The notes beneath the pieces were generated by a model that ran no database searches, was not told the DNA's origin, and worked only from the letters and a program-made list of their open reading frames with translations. Shown here piece by piece: positions 17,069-26,262 of a DNA stretch of 64,000 nt. Numbering within the stretch: the stretch's first letter is position 1; each line of letters begins with the position of its first letter. The position numbers were made by a program, and so were the translations under genes. The DNA comes from Erythrobacter sp. EC-HK427 (GTDB lineage: Bacteria; Pseudomonadota; Alphaproteobacteria; Sphingomonadales; Sphingomonadaceae), in the NCBI RefSeq assembly GCF_902498745.1, contig NZ_LR701479.1, positions 1,566,152-1,630,151 of the forward strand. Reading direction: 5' to 3'.

Positions 17069-19096
17069 TCAGTCACCCAACCCGAGATCAGGGCGCGGGG
17101 CGGGCATTGGGGCGTCGCGGTCGCCTGTCTTCAGATAGGTGTCGAACCACTCCATCATTCGCAGATTGTAGTCATAGCGGGCCGCCGCCATGGCATTGCC
17201 GTGGCCTTCATCGGGATACCACACCAGCCGCACCGGCGTGTCGGGACGACGCACGCGGATGTGGCGATACAGTTCCGCGCTCTGCGTCGGGCTAACGCGC
17301 GGGTCGGCATCGCCGTGGAGGATCAGCAAAGGCGTATCGGCGCGGTCGGCCCAATAGACGGGGCTGCGCTGCAAGGTCTGTTCGTATTCCTCCCACGGAT
17401 AGCGGCGGGCGTGAACATTGTATTCCTCGGTCGGAATATCGGTGGTCCCCCATTTGGAGAGGATGTTGGAAATGCCGACAAACATCACGCCTGCGGCAAA
17501 TTCCTCCGAATAATGCGTGCTGCTCCACGCGGTGGCATAGCCGCCATAGGAGCCGCCGGTCACGCCGGTGCGGTCGGCATCGGCGATGCCCTCTGCCACC
17601 AGTGCGCGCTTGGCATCGACCAGATCGTCAAATTCTACGCCCGCCGCATCGCCTTGATGCTGCATGGAAAATTCCGTGCCGTAGGCGGTGGAGCCGCGAT
17701 AATTGGGCAGGAACACGGCATAGCCCTGTCCCGCAGCGACCTGGCCGGGGCCGGAATAATTGGTGACCCAGCCATTGCTTTCATGCGCTTCCGGCCCGCC
17801 ATGCACATCGAGGATCAGCGGAGCGCCGCCTTCGGGCACGCCGCCCACCGGCTCGATCAGCACGCCTTCGATCTCGGCACCGTCACGCGCGGTATAGGTG
17901 TAGGCGCGCTGGGCACCCATAGCGATATTCTCCAGCCACGGATTGTGATCGGTCCAGCGTTCAAACCCGCGTCCGGTGAACAGGAACAGCTCGTTGGGAT
18001 GGCTCGGCGAATTGGCTTCCACCGCCAGCCGGTTGCCGCCCTGCTCCAGACCGGTGAGGATCAGCCCGTCCGTATCATATTCGCGCAGCAGGGCGCCGTC
18101 GGCGGAATAGAAGCGCAGCACGCTCTGCACGCCGACATCGACGCTGACGGCCAAGCGGCCATCGGCCATCCACTCGGTATCGGTCGCCGCTTCGGCAGCG
18201 CCCGCATTGATCGCGCGGAAAGCGCCTGTTGCGGTATCGACGAGGTGGAGCGTGGTATCCGCCGGATCGTTGGCCGAAACGCCTGCGATCATGGAAAGCT
18301 GGCGGCCGTCAGGGGAGATTTCCAGATCGCCCAGCTTGCCCGGCGTCTCGATCGTCAGCAGGCTGCCATCGGTCAGATTGAGGATATGCGGGCGCTTGGC
18401 GGTGTAGCTGTCATCCACCAGCGGCGTCGGCGCGCTGGTGATCAGCGCCCAATCCCCGCCCGGCGCGATCTGGAAACTGTCGACATAGCCGGGAATGGCG
18501 ATTTCGCGCGGAGCGGTGTCTACGCTGTCGCCGGTGTTGGCGACGAACATCCGGTTAAATTGCAGCTCTTCCTCGTAAACGACCGCATCAAAGCCCGCGC
18601 GACTTTCAGCGGCGCGCTGCGGGTTGGAAGCGGGGCCGACCAGCATATACAGCTGGCTGCCATCGGGCGCGAAGCCATAGGCCTGCACGCCTGCCCCCGC
18701 TACGCCGCCGAGCTGGCGATAGGCACCGCCGCCCACCGGAACGCCATAGACGCCGCGATCCCCGCCGGTGGGCGTCCAGAGGAAGGTCACCATGCTGCCA
18801 TCGGGCGTGAAGTCCACGCCGGAAATGCGCATATCCTCGGGCAGCCACGCGGCCACATCCATCGGGCCTTCGGCGAGCATCAGCTGCTGGCGCGAACCGC
18901 CATCAGGCTCGCCCTGCGACACATCGGGTGCGTGGACGCGGGTGTAGGCGATGGTGGAACCGTCATTGCTGAGCGCGATGGTGCCGGTGCTTTCGATGCG
19001 CGCGACATCGGCGGGCGTCATTACCTCTTGCGCTGCAGCGGGGACGGCGGGCAGGATCAGCGCCGTGGCGAGCAAAGCGGGGCGGAAATGGGTCAT
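17069..19096 (-). CDS. S9-family prolyl oligopeptidase-like serine peptidase
   Basis: A 675-residue periplasmic peptidase. A signal peptide (ending VPAAAQ) precedes a WD40-like/beta-propeller region up to about residue 400 and an alpha/beta-hydrolase domain. The catalytic Ser is in GGSYGGYATAW near residue 520, Asp in HGDADPRVSP near 605 and His in DEGHGNAMA near 640. It probably degrades oligopeptides. The Met at 19096 follows a GAGAGGATAGAG ribosome site, so the in-frame extension to 19300 is rejected. Confidence 0.9.
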   Translation of the reverse strand: MTHFRPALLATALILPAVPAAAQEVMTPADVARIESTGTIALSNDGSTIAYTRVHAPDVSQGEPDGGSRQQLMLAEGPMDVAAWLPEDMRISGVDFTPDGSMVTFLWTPTGGDRGVYGVPVGGGAYRQLGGVAGAGVQAYGFAPDGSQLYMLVGPASNPQRAAESRAGFDAVVYEEELQFNRMFVANTGDSVDTAPREIAIPGYVDSFQIAPGGDWALITSAPTPLVDDSYTAKRPHILNLTDGSLLTIETPGKLGDLEISPDGRQLSMIAGVSANDPADTTLHLVDTATGAFRAINAGAAEAATDTEWMADGRLAVSVDVGVQSVLRFYSADGALLREYDTDGLILTGLEQGGNRLAVEANSPSHPNELFLFTGRGFERWTDHNPWLENIAMGAQRAYTYTARDGAEIEGVLIEPVGGVPEGGAPLILDVHGGPEAHESNGWVTNYSGPGQVAAGQGYAVFLPNYRGSTAYGTEFSMQHQGDAAGVEFDDLVDAKRALVAEGIADADRTGVTGGSYGGYATAWSSTHYSEEFAAGVMFVGISNILSKWGTTDIPTEEYNVHARRYPWEEYEQTLQRSPVYWADRADTPLLILHGDADPRVSPTQSAELYRHIRVRRPDTPVRLVWYPDEGHGNAMAAARYDYNLRMMEWFDTYLKTGDRDAPMPAPRPDLGLGD

Positions 19097-19226
19097 CTCT
19101 ATCCTCTCGTAGTAACTGGCGCGGCACGGCATAGCGGCTGCTGCGCCCGCTGGAAAGTTGCCGATGTAACCGCCTGCACCTGAAGCGCGAATGACGGGCG
19201 ACATCACAACAAGGGGAATGCACCAT

Positions 19227-19811
19227 ATGACGACCGGTTTCAAAGGGGCGGCGCAAATTGCCGCCATCGCGCTCCTCATCACAGTGGTGACGCAGATCAT
19301 CTACATCACCATCAGCAATGGCGGAGGGACGCCGCCGCGCGACATTATCTGGTCGGTGGAGACGATTTTGTTTGTCGGCATTGCCATCTCCGGGCTTGCC
19401 CTGCTTCCGGCGCGCCCGCTGATCGGCGCGGGGCTGGCGACGGGCGGCATTCTCAACACCATTCAGGCCGGGATGGGGCTCGTGATGTTCGGCCCCCTAA
19501 TGGAGGGTGGCGAGGCATTGGCGCCCGTGTTCAGCGCGGTGCTGGCGATGGCTTTCCTGCTCTATTTCACCGCGAAAATCGCCTTTGGCGTGGCAGCGGT
19601 GGCGGCGGCGGTTGCGCTGTGGGCGACAAGCGGTGCGGGCAAGATCGTCGGCGCGCTGGCGGGGCTGACGGGGCTTGCAGCGATTGTGATCAACACGGCG
19701 GCGGTGTTCCCCGCGAGCGACCTGATGTTCCCCGCAGGCGCGGCGGGCACGGCGGCGGCGGCCTTGCTCGCGCTCGCGCTGTTCTTCGTGAAAGCGCCTT
19801 CCGAAGCCTAA
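19227..19811 (+). CDS. Hypothetical multi-pass membrane protein
   Basis: A 194-residue protein with about six hydrophobic helices and almost no loops; nothing identifies a transport or catalytic function. The start at 19227 has AAGGGGA at a good distance (about 9 bases); the earlier in-frame ATG at 19218 is too close to it. It diverges from the S9 peptidase gene. Confidence 0.6.
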   Translation: MTTGFKGAAQIAAIALLITVVTQIIYITISNGGGTPPRDIIWSVETILFVGIAISGLALLPARPLIGAGLATGGILNTIQAGMGLVMFGPLMEGGEALAPVFSAVLAMAFLLYFTAKIAFGVAAVAAAVALWATSGAGKIVGALAGLTGLAAIVINTAAVFPASDLMFPAGAAGTAAAALLALALFFVKAPSEA

Positions 19812-19856
19812 GCGAATAGCCTAGCGTGCCTCCTCAAAGATGGAGGGGCGCGGGGC

Positions 19857-20792
19857 ATGAAAAGAGCGATCACTTTGGGGCTGGCGGTGTCTTCACTGGC
19901 GCTTGCCAGCCCTTTGTTTGCGCAAGAGGCGGACGCGCCCTGCGATTACGAGCTGGTCGTGCTCGGCGCAGGGCAGGATGCGGGTGCGCCGCAGATCGGC
20001 AATGCTGAGGATACCGGGCCGGGCTTGCTGCCAAGCTCGCTCGGCCTGATCGACCGCATGGCGGGCCGCCGCTACCTGTTCGATGCAACCCCCGCGATCA
20101 CCGAGCAACTCGCCATGCTCGACGCGATCGAGCCGCCTGCGCAAGGGCTAGGCGTGGACGGAGTCTTCCTCACCCACGCGCATATCGGCCACTATCTCGG
20201 CCTCGCCTATTTCGGGCGTGAAGCGGCGGGGGCGAGCGGGGTGCCGGTCTACGCGATGCCGCGCATGGCGGAGTTTCTGCGCAGCAACGGGCCGTGGAGC
20301 CAGTTGGTGGAACTGGGGAATATTCGCCTGCAAGAGATGGTTGAAATGACCCCATTGTCAGCCGGTGGGCGCATTTTTGTTAGCGCGGTCCCGGTACCTC
20401 ATCGTGACGAATTTTCGGAAACGGCGGCTTTCGTTTTTTATCAGCCGGAACTGGGGAATGTGCTGTATCTTCCCGATATCGACTACTGGCAGGAAGTGGA
20501 GGGCGGTAATTTCCTTCGCCAGATTCTGCCGCAGTTGGATTATGCCTTCATCGATGCGACCTTCTGGGACGATAACGAACTGCCCGGGCGCGATATGAGC
20601 GAAATCCCGCATCCGCGCGTCACCGCAACGATGGACTTGCTGCAAGACCTGCCCGCCAGCGAGCGCGCCAAGGTGCATTTCATTCACTACAACCACACCA
20701 ACTCCATCCGCGACCCCGACTCGCCCGAGAGCCGCGAGGTTGAAGCGCGCGGGTTCAATGTCGCACGGCGGGGGGACCGGTTTTGTCTTTAG
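19857..20792 (+). CDS. PqqB-like MBL-fold metallohydrolase, exported
   Basis: A 311-residue protein with a signal peptide (ending PLFAQ) and a metallo-beta-lactamase fold of the PqqB-like type. The opening block LVVLGAGQDAGAPQIG and the metal motif THAHIGH are clear; the usual Asp of HxHxDH is Gly here, so the binuclear site may be altered. A second His-rich area, FIHYNHTNSI, lies near residue 280. No other pqq genes are nearby, so PQQ synthesis is unlikely; it may be a periplasmic hydrolase. Confidence 0.75.
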   Translation: MKRAITLGLAVSSLALASPLFAQEADAPCDYELVVLGAGQDAGAPQIGNAEDTGPGLLPSSLGLIDRMAGRRYLFDATPAITEQLAMLDAIEPPAQGLGVDGVFLTHAHIGHYLGLAYFGREAAGASGVPVYAMPRMAEFLRSNGPWSQLVELGNIRLQEMVEMTPLSAGGRIFVSAVPVPHRDEFSETAAFVFYQPELGNVLYLPDIDYWQEVEGGNFLRQILPQLDYAFIDATFWDDNELPGRDMSEIPHPRVTATMDLLQDLPASERAKVHFIHYNHTNSIRDPDSPESREVEARGFNVARRGDRFCL

Positions 20793-20808
20793 GCAGAACC
20801 TAAGAATA

Positions 20809-20950
20809 CGCTCGTCCTGAGCTTGTCGAAGGACTGCTTTTTCTTTTTCCAAGCGCCAAGCTCCAAAAAGAAAGTACAGCCCTTCGACAAGCTCAGGGCA
20901 GTCGGGTTTAGGGGAAACTCCAACGTCCTTCGACAAGCTCAGGACGAGCG
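20809..20950. repeat. Triple cttcgacaagctcagg repeat cluster between convergent genes
   Basis: Three copies of a 16-base core occur: minus orientation in 20809-20834, plus orientation near 20881-20898 and in 20925-20950. The outer two form a perfect 26-base inverted repeat. Between them a second palindrome pairs tttcttttt with aaaaagaaa. The right copy runs into the SRAP gene and supplies its last codons and stop. This core is common between genes in sphingomonads and probably serves as a bidirectional terminator here. Confidence 0.8.
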
Positions 20951-21574
20951 GATGTTGGGATCAAATTCCCCCATCAACCCTGACGAATACGGCTGGAGTA
21001 ACCCGCTCGCCGCATCCCAGCCGCCATGCAGCCAAGCCCGCCACACGCGCGGATCGGGCGGCAGGATCGCGGGCATCGCATCGCGCCTCAGCCGCTTGAA
21101 AACCGCGTTCGGCTCCGCAGTCAGCAGCGCAAACGAGGGCACCTCGCTGTCCATCCACACGCCCGCCATCGCGAACACTTGCTGGTCGGTGCAGGCGAGC
21201 CAGTGCTGGCGGCGCTTCGCGTTGCGTCCCTCCAAACCCCATTCCATGATCGCCGTGGCTGGCACAAGGCAGCGGAATTCGGGATTGCGCAGGCTTCCGA
21301 TCCAGAACGGGCTGTCGGGATTGCGCACGCGCAATACCGGGCGGCCCGCATCATGCGCGGTGCGGGGCGGGGGGACGCCCCACAGGCGTGGCACCATCCG
21401 CCATGGCTGGCGTTCCCCTCCCGGCCCGGCGACAAACTCGCGGCCCGCAGTAATCACCGGCGCAAACCTGCCCGGCGCGACATAGCCGCCGCTCCACGGA
21501 TCCTCGCCCGCCGCTATGCCGAAAGTGGACGCAATCGCGCCCGCATCGGCATCGCAGCGATAGAGCGTCGTCAC
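20939..21574 (-). CDS. SRAP-domain (HMCES/YedK-like) protein lacking catalytic Cys and His
   Basis: A 211-residue protein with the SRAP fold. In this family Cys2 forms a thiazolidine with abasic-site DNA and a Glu and a His assist. Here the start is MTTLYRC, which aligns with the sphingomonad MCNLYRM form and places Thr where Cys2 should be. The RCLVPATAIMEW block keeps the Glu, and VRN keeps the Asn. The IHxxAMP-type His is Arg in LRRDAMPAIL. It starts with GTG after GAGGG, 7 bp behind the DUF6445 gene, with which it probably forms an operon. It may bind abasic DNA without crosslinking, or have changed role. Confidence 0.8.
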   Translation of the reverse strand: MTTLYRCDADAGAIASTFGIAAGEDPWSGGYVAPGRFAPVITAGREFVAGPGGERQPWRMVPRLWGVPPPRTAHDAGRPVLRVRNPDSPFWIGSLRNPEFRCLVPATAIMEWGLEGRNAKRRQHWLACTDQQVFAMAGVWMDSEVPSFALLTAEPNAVFKRLRRDAMPAILPPDPRVWRAWLHGGWDAASGLLQPYSSGLMGEFDPNIRSS

Positions 21575-21581
21575 GCGGCCC

Positions 21582-22259
21582 TCACCGTCCGCGCAGGAAC
21601 ATATTGATCGTCAGCCGCCCCGTCTTGGGGTCTGTGCTCAGCTCGTGCGGGTTGGGGATGACGCCCGAATGCAATTGCCGCCCGCGGTAAAGCACCAGCC
21701 GGTCGGGCCGCGCTTCGACTTCGCCGATCAGTTCGTAGCGGTCGCTGTCGCCGTAGCAATATTCGGGCGGCGGCATCCCGTATTCGGCCTCGTCGGCTTC
21801 CAACCCCGCGTTATACGCCGCCTCGCGGTCATCGGTGATCGTCTCGAAGCCGGTGCGCTTGTGGCGGTAAAACGCCGTCCCGCCGGTTTCGGGGCCGAGC
21901 AGGTAATGCATGATCGCCACGACTTCGCCGCTGGCATGGTCGTAATGCGGGATGCGCTGGATGGGGGCCAAGTCCTCCGGCGCCAGCGTCACCAGCGAGA
22001 AGGTGGAGACATCGAGGCTGATCCCCTGCCGGAAGCCGAACACCTGCTGCAGCACCTGGAACATCAGATCGCGGTTGCGGTCGAGATAGTCGGGCTCGCA
22101 CCAGCTGCGAAGGCCCGGATACATCGCGCCCGCATCCTGATAGGTCGCGCTGCGTCCGCGCTCCAGCAACTCGCCGGGAATGCCGCTGAACCCGTCGATA
22201 ATGACGAGTGGCTCGCCTTCATTTCCGAGGCGCTGGATATCGACTTGGGCTTGGCTCAT
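21582..22259 (-). CDS. DUF6445 family protein (2OG-Fe(II) oxygenase-like)
   Basis: A 225-residue protein resembling DUF6445 proteins, which carry a prolyl-hydroxylase-like double-stranded beta-helix. A putative metal triad is H-x-D in PHYDHA near residue 104 plus His in the LHSGVIPNP segment near 200; an Arg near the C-terminus (RLTINMF) would bind 2-oxoglutarate. In sphingomonads and caulobacters such genes often stand beside TonB receptors and tryptophan halogenases; here the partner is the SRAP gene instead. Activity is inferred. Confidence 0.7.
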   Translation of the reverse strand: MSQAQVDIQRLGNEGEPLVIIDGFSGIPGELLERGRSATYQDAGAMYPGLRSWCEPDYLDRNRDLMFQVLQQVFGFRQGISLDVSTFSLVTLAPEDLAPIQRIPHYDHASGEVVAIMHYLLGPETGGTAFYRHKRTGFETITDDREAAYNAGLEADEAEYGMPPPEYCYGDSDRYELIGEVEARPDRLVLYRGRQLHSGVIPNPHELSTDPKTGRLTINMFLRGR

Positions 22260-22304
22260 GCCCCGCGTGATTGCGGGCCAGCAGCGCGGGTGTCAACCGC
22301 ACCC

Positions 22305-23669
22305 TTAGGCGGCGCGGATGCGTTCGACGAAAGTGCGCGCGCGTTCGGTCAGCATACTCGCCTGCGCTTCCAGGTCCTTCGAAGAGCCGAGCAACTGGTC
22401 GGCTGCCGAGCCGACGCTGGTTGCCTGCGCCAGCAATTCGTTGGCGTGGCTTTCCACATCGCCCGTTTCGCGTGCCGACATATCGATGCTGCGCGCCAGC
22501 TCCTTGCCCGCCACCGATTGCTGATCGACCGCGGCGGCGATGGAGACCGACGTTGTTTCCAACTCGCGGATACGCTCGCCAATCGCGCGCAGTTCGGCAA
22601 CGCCGGTGTCGGTCGATTGCTGCATGGTGCGGATCTGGCCGCTGACATCCTGCGTCGCGCGGCTGGTTTGTGCGGCAAGCTCCTTCACTTCGGAGGCCAC
22701 CACGGCAAAGCCGCGCCCGCTTTCCCCGCCGCGCGCCGCTTCGATCGAAGCGTTCAAGGCGAGCAAATTGGTGCGGCTGGCAATCGCCTGGATCAGTTCA
22801 ACGATCTGGCTGACTTCCTTCGCTGAGCTAGCGAGGGTCGAAATGGTCTGGTCGGTTTCCTCGGTCACCCGCGCGGCGTTGCGCGCCAGTTCTTCGGACT
22901 GGGTAGCCTGACGGCTGATTTCTTCAATCGAGAGCGCAAACTCGTCCGAGGCCGCAGCCGCCGCAGTCGCCCCGCTCGAAGCGCGCTTGACTGCATCGGC
23001 GACCAGCTGCGCGGTTTGCGAGGAGCCATGCGCGGTCTGCGCCATGGCAGCCGCAGTGGCGTTCAATTGCGTGGCAGCCGCCGCGACGCTGCCAGCGATC
23101 TCGCCCACAGTCGTTTCGAAGTCGGCAGCAAGCCGCACCAGTTCACGCTGGCGCTCCTCGGCGATCTGGGCAGCGAGCTGTTCGTTCGCCTCGCGCTCTG
23201 CCAGCAGCGCATCGAGCCGCGCATAGTCGTTGGTGAACGCCCCCAGCGCCCGCGCCAGTTCGCCGATCTCGTCCTGCCGCCGCTGGCCGGTAATGGTGAT
23301 ATCGCGCGCGCCCTGCGACAGGCGGCGCATCTCGGCGGTGATGGCAAAGACGGGCGCAGCAACATCGCGCTGCATCATCCGGTTGACGAAGGTGATCCAG
23401 AAAACCGCGCCCAGCGTGATCGCCAGCGCGGCGATTTTGGCCGGGGCTTGGTAGTCGCTCCAGAACATGATGATCAGGTCGCAAGCCACCAGCACGCCGA
23501 GGATCGCGAGCAGGCTTTTGTTGTAGAAGCCGATCTTCTCCATCAGCGGCCGCCGCCCAAGGGCGCGTGAGAACTTGAGCGCCACACCGGACGACGTGCG
23601 GGCAGGCAGGCTCTCGCCCGCTTGCTGCTGGCCTTCATATTGGTCAAGAACGTTCAGCGGCGCATTCAT
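22305..23669 (-). CDS. Methyl-accepting chemotaxis protein without a periplasmic sensor domain
   Basis: A 454-residue MCP. Two closely spaced hydrophobic helices (about residues 52-70 and 76-96) leave essentially no periplasmic loop; a HAMP-like region follows (about 97-150). The signalling hairpin tip is intact: [19 protein letters not shown] near residue 300, with [15 protein letters not shown]. The short sensor part suggests that it responds to a membrane or cytosolic cue. No che genes are nearby. Confidence 0.85.
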   Translation of the reverse strand: MNAPLNVLDQYEGQQQAGESLPARTSSGVALKFSRALGRRPLMEKIGFYNKSLLAILGVLVACDLIIMFWSDYQAPAKIAALAITLGAVFWITFVNRMMQRDVAAPVFAITAEMRRLSQGARDITITGQRRQDEIGELARALGAFTNDYARLDALLAEREANEQLAAQIAEERQRELVRLAADFETTVGEIAGSVAAAATQLNATAAAMAQTAHGSSQTAQLVADAVKRASSGATAAAAASDEFALSIEEISRQATQSEELARNAARVTEETDQTISTLASSAKEVSQIVELIQAIASRTNLLALNASIEAARGGESGRGFAVVASEVKELAAQTSRATQDVSGQIRTMQQSTDTGVAELRAIGERIRELETTSVSIAAAVDQQSVAGKELARSIDMSARETGDVESHANELLAQATSVGSAADQLLGSSKDLEAQASMLTERARTFVERIRAA

Positions 23670-23810
23670 GGACTGTCACTCCGGTTAGGCCTGCTGTGCT
23701 AGGAAATCGTAGCTAACAACTGGTTAAACCGTCGGCGCTGACAGAAATAAATTTCGTCCGGTGGTGACGCTGCACCCCCATCCCAACTGTCGGCGCGCCG
23801 CGCCGTCTGT

Positions 23811-25415
23811 CTATCCCGGAACCGTGTAATAGGTCGGCGAACCCGGCCCCACCGGAAGGCCCAGCACGAATGTCCAGAGGTAGAAGAACAGGCTCCACGC
23901 GGTCAGGAAGAAGATCGTGTAGGGCAGCATCATCGCGATCATCGTGCCCACGCCCAGATCCTTCTGGTAGCGCGTTGCCCAAGCGAGGATCAGCCCGAAA
24001 TAGCTCATCATGGGGGTGATGACATTGGTGGTGCTGTCACCGATGCGATAGGCGGCCTGGATCGCTTCGGGGGAATAGCCGATCAGCATCAGCATCGGCA
24101 CAAAGATCGGCGCGGTCACCGCCCATTGCGCGCTGGCGCTGCCCAGTGAGAGATTGATAATCGCGCAAATCAGGATGAACGCGAAGAACAGCGCGGGGCC
24201 GGTCATGCCCGTTTCCTGCAGGAAATTCGCCCCCGTCACCGCCGAGATTGCGCCCATATTCGTCCAGCCGAAAAAGGCCACGAACTGCGCGGCGAAGAAC
24301 ACCAGCACGATATACAGGCCAAGCGAGGACAGAGCCGCCGCCATCGCGTCGATCACGTCGCGGTCGGTTTTCATCGTGCCCGCCGCGCGGCCATAGGCAT
24401 AACCGATGGCGATGAAGAAGATGAGGATCCACACCACGAACCCGTCAAAGAAGGGCGAGTCCATCCGGTCGCCCGTCTCTGCATTGCGCAGCACACCCCA
24501 GTCCGGAACCAGCGTCAGCGCCATCAGACCGAGCACGCCGAGCAGCGCCAGCCCTGCCCAGCGCAGGCCCTTGCGCTCGGTATCGGTGATCGGCTGCATC
24601 ATCGCGTCGTCAAGGATTTCCGGTTCCGCCTTGCTTGCGTCGAATTCGCCCAGCTTGGGCTCGACGATGTACAGGCTCACCAGCGTGCCGATACCGGCGA
24701 TCAGGAAGGTGGAGGCGAACATGAAATACCAGTTCGCGGTGGCGAGCACGGTATAGTCGGGATCGATCAGCTGCGCGGCCTCCTGCGTGATGCCTGCCAG
24801 CAGCGGATCGATCGTGCCAATCAGCAAATTCGCCGAATAGCCGCCCGAAACCCCGGCAAAGGCCGCCGCCATGCCCGCCAGCGGATGCCGCCCCAGCGCG
24901 TAATAGACCGCTCCGCCGAGCGGGATCAGCACGACATAGCCGACCTCGCTCGCCGTGTTGGAGATGATTCCGGCAAAGACGATGGCAAAGGTCACCAGCT
25001 TGGGCGGCGCGTTCATCACCATGGCGCGCACAGCGGCGCTGAGCAGCCCGGATTTCTCCGCCACGCCCACCCCCAGCATGGCCACCAGCACCACGCCCAG
25101 GGGCGCAAAGCCGGTGAAATTGTCGACCAGCCCGGTGAAAATTCGCCGCACTCCGTCGCCATTTAGCAGGCTGACCGCGCGGATCATCCCGTCTTCCGCG
25201 ACGCCATTCGATCCTGCGGGTCGCGGGTCGTCCACCGCCACACCCAGCCAGCCGAGCAGGCCGGAGAGCAGGACGATGCCCACCGCAAGCAGCGCGAACA
25301 GAGTCACCGGATGCGGCAGCAGGTTCCCCAACCATTCTACCCCGTCGAGAAAGCGGGTGAAGGCATTGCGCTTGCCTTTGGCGTATTGCGTGGTGGTGGC
25401 GGGGAGTTCGGTCAT
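23811..25415 (-). CDS. AbgT-family transporter
   Basis: A 534-residue membrane protein of the AbgT (p-aminobenzoyl-glutamate) family with about 11-12 hydrophobic segments. Recognisable blocks are the N-terminal FLDGVEWLGNLLPHPVTLF, NTASEVGYVVLIPLG and the C-terminal GDSTTNVITPMMSYF. Family members import p-aminobenzoyl-glutamate or export sulfonamides. It is a single gene diverging from DUF2585; no abgA/abgB peptidase genes are adjacent. Confidence 0.9.
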   Translation of the reverse strand: MTELPATTTQYAKGKRNAFTRFLDGVEWLGNLLPHPVTLFALLAVGIVLLSGLLGWLGVAVDDPRPAGSNGVAEDGMIRAVSLLNGDGVRRIFTGLVDNFTGFAPLGVVLVAMLGVGVAEKSGLLSAAVRAMVMNAPPKLVTFAIVFAGIISNTASEVGYVVLIPLGGAVYYALGRHPLAGMAAAFAGVSGGYSANLLIGTIDPLLAGITQEAAQLIDPDYTVLATANWYFMFASTFLIAGIGTLVSLYIVEPKLGEFDASKAEPEILDDAMMQPITDTERKGLRWAGLALLGVLGLMALTLVPDWGVLRNAETGDRMDSPFFDGFVVWILIFFIAIGYAYGRAAGTMKTDRDVIDAMAAALSSLGLYIVLVFFAAQFVAFFGWTNMGAISAVTGANFLQETGMTGPALFFAFILICAIINLSLGSASAQWAVTAPIFVPMLMLIGYSPEAIQAAYRIGDSTTNVITPMMSYFGLILAWATRYQKDLGVGTMIAMMLPYTIFFLTAWSLFFYLWTFVLGLPVGPGSPTYYTVPG

Positions 25416-25573
25416 CGGGAGGCCTCGGTAAGGGTCGCGGGATGGCGGATTGCTTTGCGTAGCGGCATTGGCGCGATACTCAAGGCCTGCATATGACTGG
25501 GGGATGACCGTATGTGCGCAGAACGCGCTGCGCGCAGCTTGCCAGATCAGCGATTTGCTCTAGCCATAGGCGC

Positions 25574-26170
25574 ATGGGCCAACTCGTTCCGAACCGCCGC
25601 ACGATCCTCGTCGCGCTGGCGATCACCATCGCCGCCATCGCCATCCTGCTGCTGATGAACCGCCCGCCGATTTGCGAGTGCGGATACGTCAAGCTGTGGC
25701 ACGGGCAGATCAACGATGCGGGCAACAGCCAGCATATTTCCGACTGGTATACGCCCAGCCACATCATCCACGGGATGATCTTCTACGCGCTCGGCTGGTG
25801 GCTGTTTGCCCGGCGGGGGATCGGCGGGGTGAATGCGGTGCGCTGGGGCCTGCCGCTCGCCGTGCTGCTAGAGGCGGCGTGGGAAGTGCTGGAGAACACC
25901 GAAATGGTCATCAACCGCTTCCGCTCGGTCACCGCCAATTTCGGCTATTCGGGCGACAGCGTTTTGAACTCCGCCGCCGATATCGGCTGGATGGCGTTCG
26001 GCTTCTGGCTCGCTTTGCGCCTGCCGGTGCGGGTGACGGTGGCGCTGGCGATTATCGGCGAGCTTGTCGCCGGTTACGTGGTGCGCGACGGACTGACGCT
26101 GAACGTCATCATGCTGCTGTTTCCCATAGACGCGATTGCAGAGTGGCAAGCGGCGGGCGGGGTGGAGTAG
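25574..26170 (+). CDS. DUF2585 (UPF0314) membrane protein
   Basis: A 198-residue membrane protein with about five TM helices. The conserved core of the family is clear: CECGYVKLWHG, SQHISDWYTPSHIIHG and ENTEMVINRFR. The function of this alphaproteobacterial family is unknown. The Met at 25574 is chosen because the preceding in-frame residues from 25514 are not family-like. Confidence 0.82.
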   Translation: MGQLVPNRRTILVALAITIAAIAILLLMNRPPICECGYVKLWHGQINDAGNSQHISDWYTPSHIIHGMIFYALGWWLFARRGIGGVNAVRWGLPLAVLLEAAWEVLENTEMVINRFRSVTANFGYSGDSVLNSAADIGWMAFGFWLALRLPVRVTVALAIIGELVAGYVVRDGLTLNVIMLLFPIDAIAEWQAAGGVE

Positions 26171-26262
26171 AGTCGCCAGCCGACAAATCTTGCGCGCTGT
26201 CCCAAAAGAGGTTGCAGGCATTTAATTTTACAAATTTGCTCCGTTTTGGACATTATCGGGAA

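Noticed and set aside
17036-19183. Plus-strand 715-codon frame
   Set aside because: It is the antisense shadow of the S9 peptidase, whose catalytic motifs are intact on the minus strand.
19857-20792. PqqB as part of PQQ biosynthesis
   Set aside because: No pqqA/C/D/E genes are in the window and the protein has a signal peptide; only a PqqB-like fold is claimed.
23811-25415. Folate salvage locus at the AbgT gene
   Set aside because: No abgA/abgB peptidase genes stand next to it, so only the transporter family is called.
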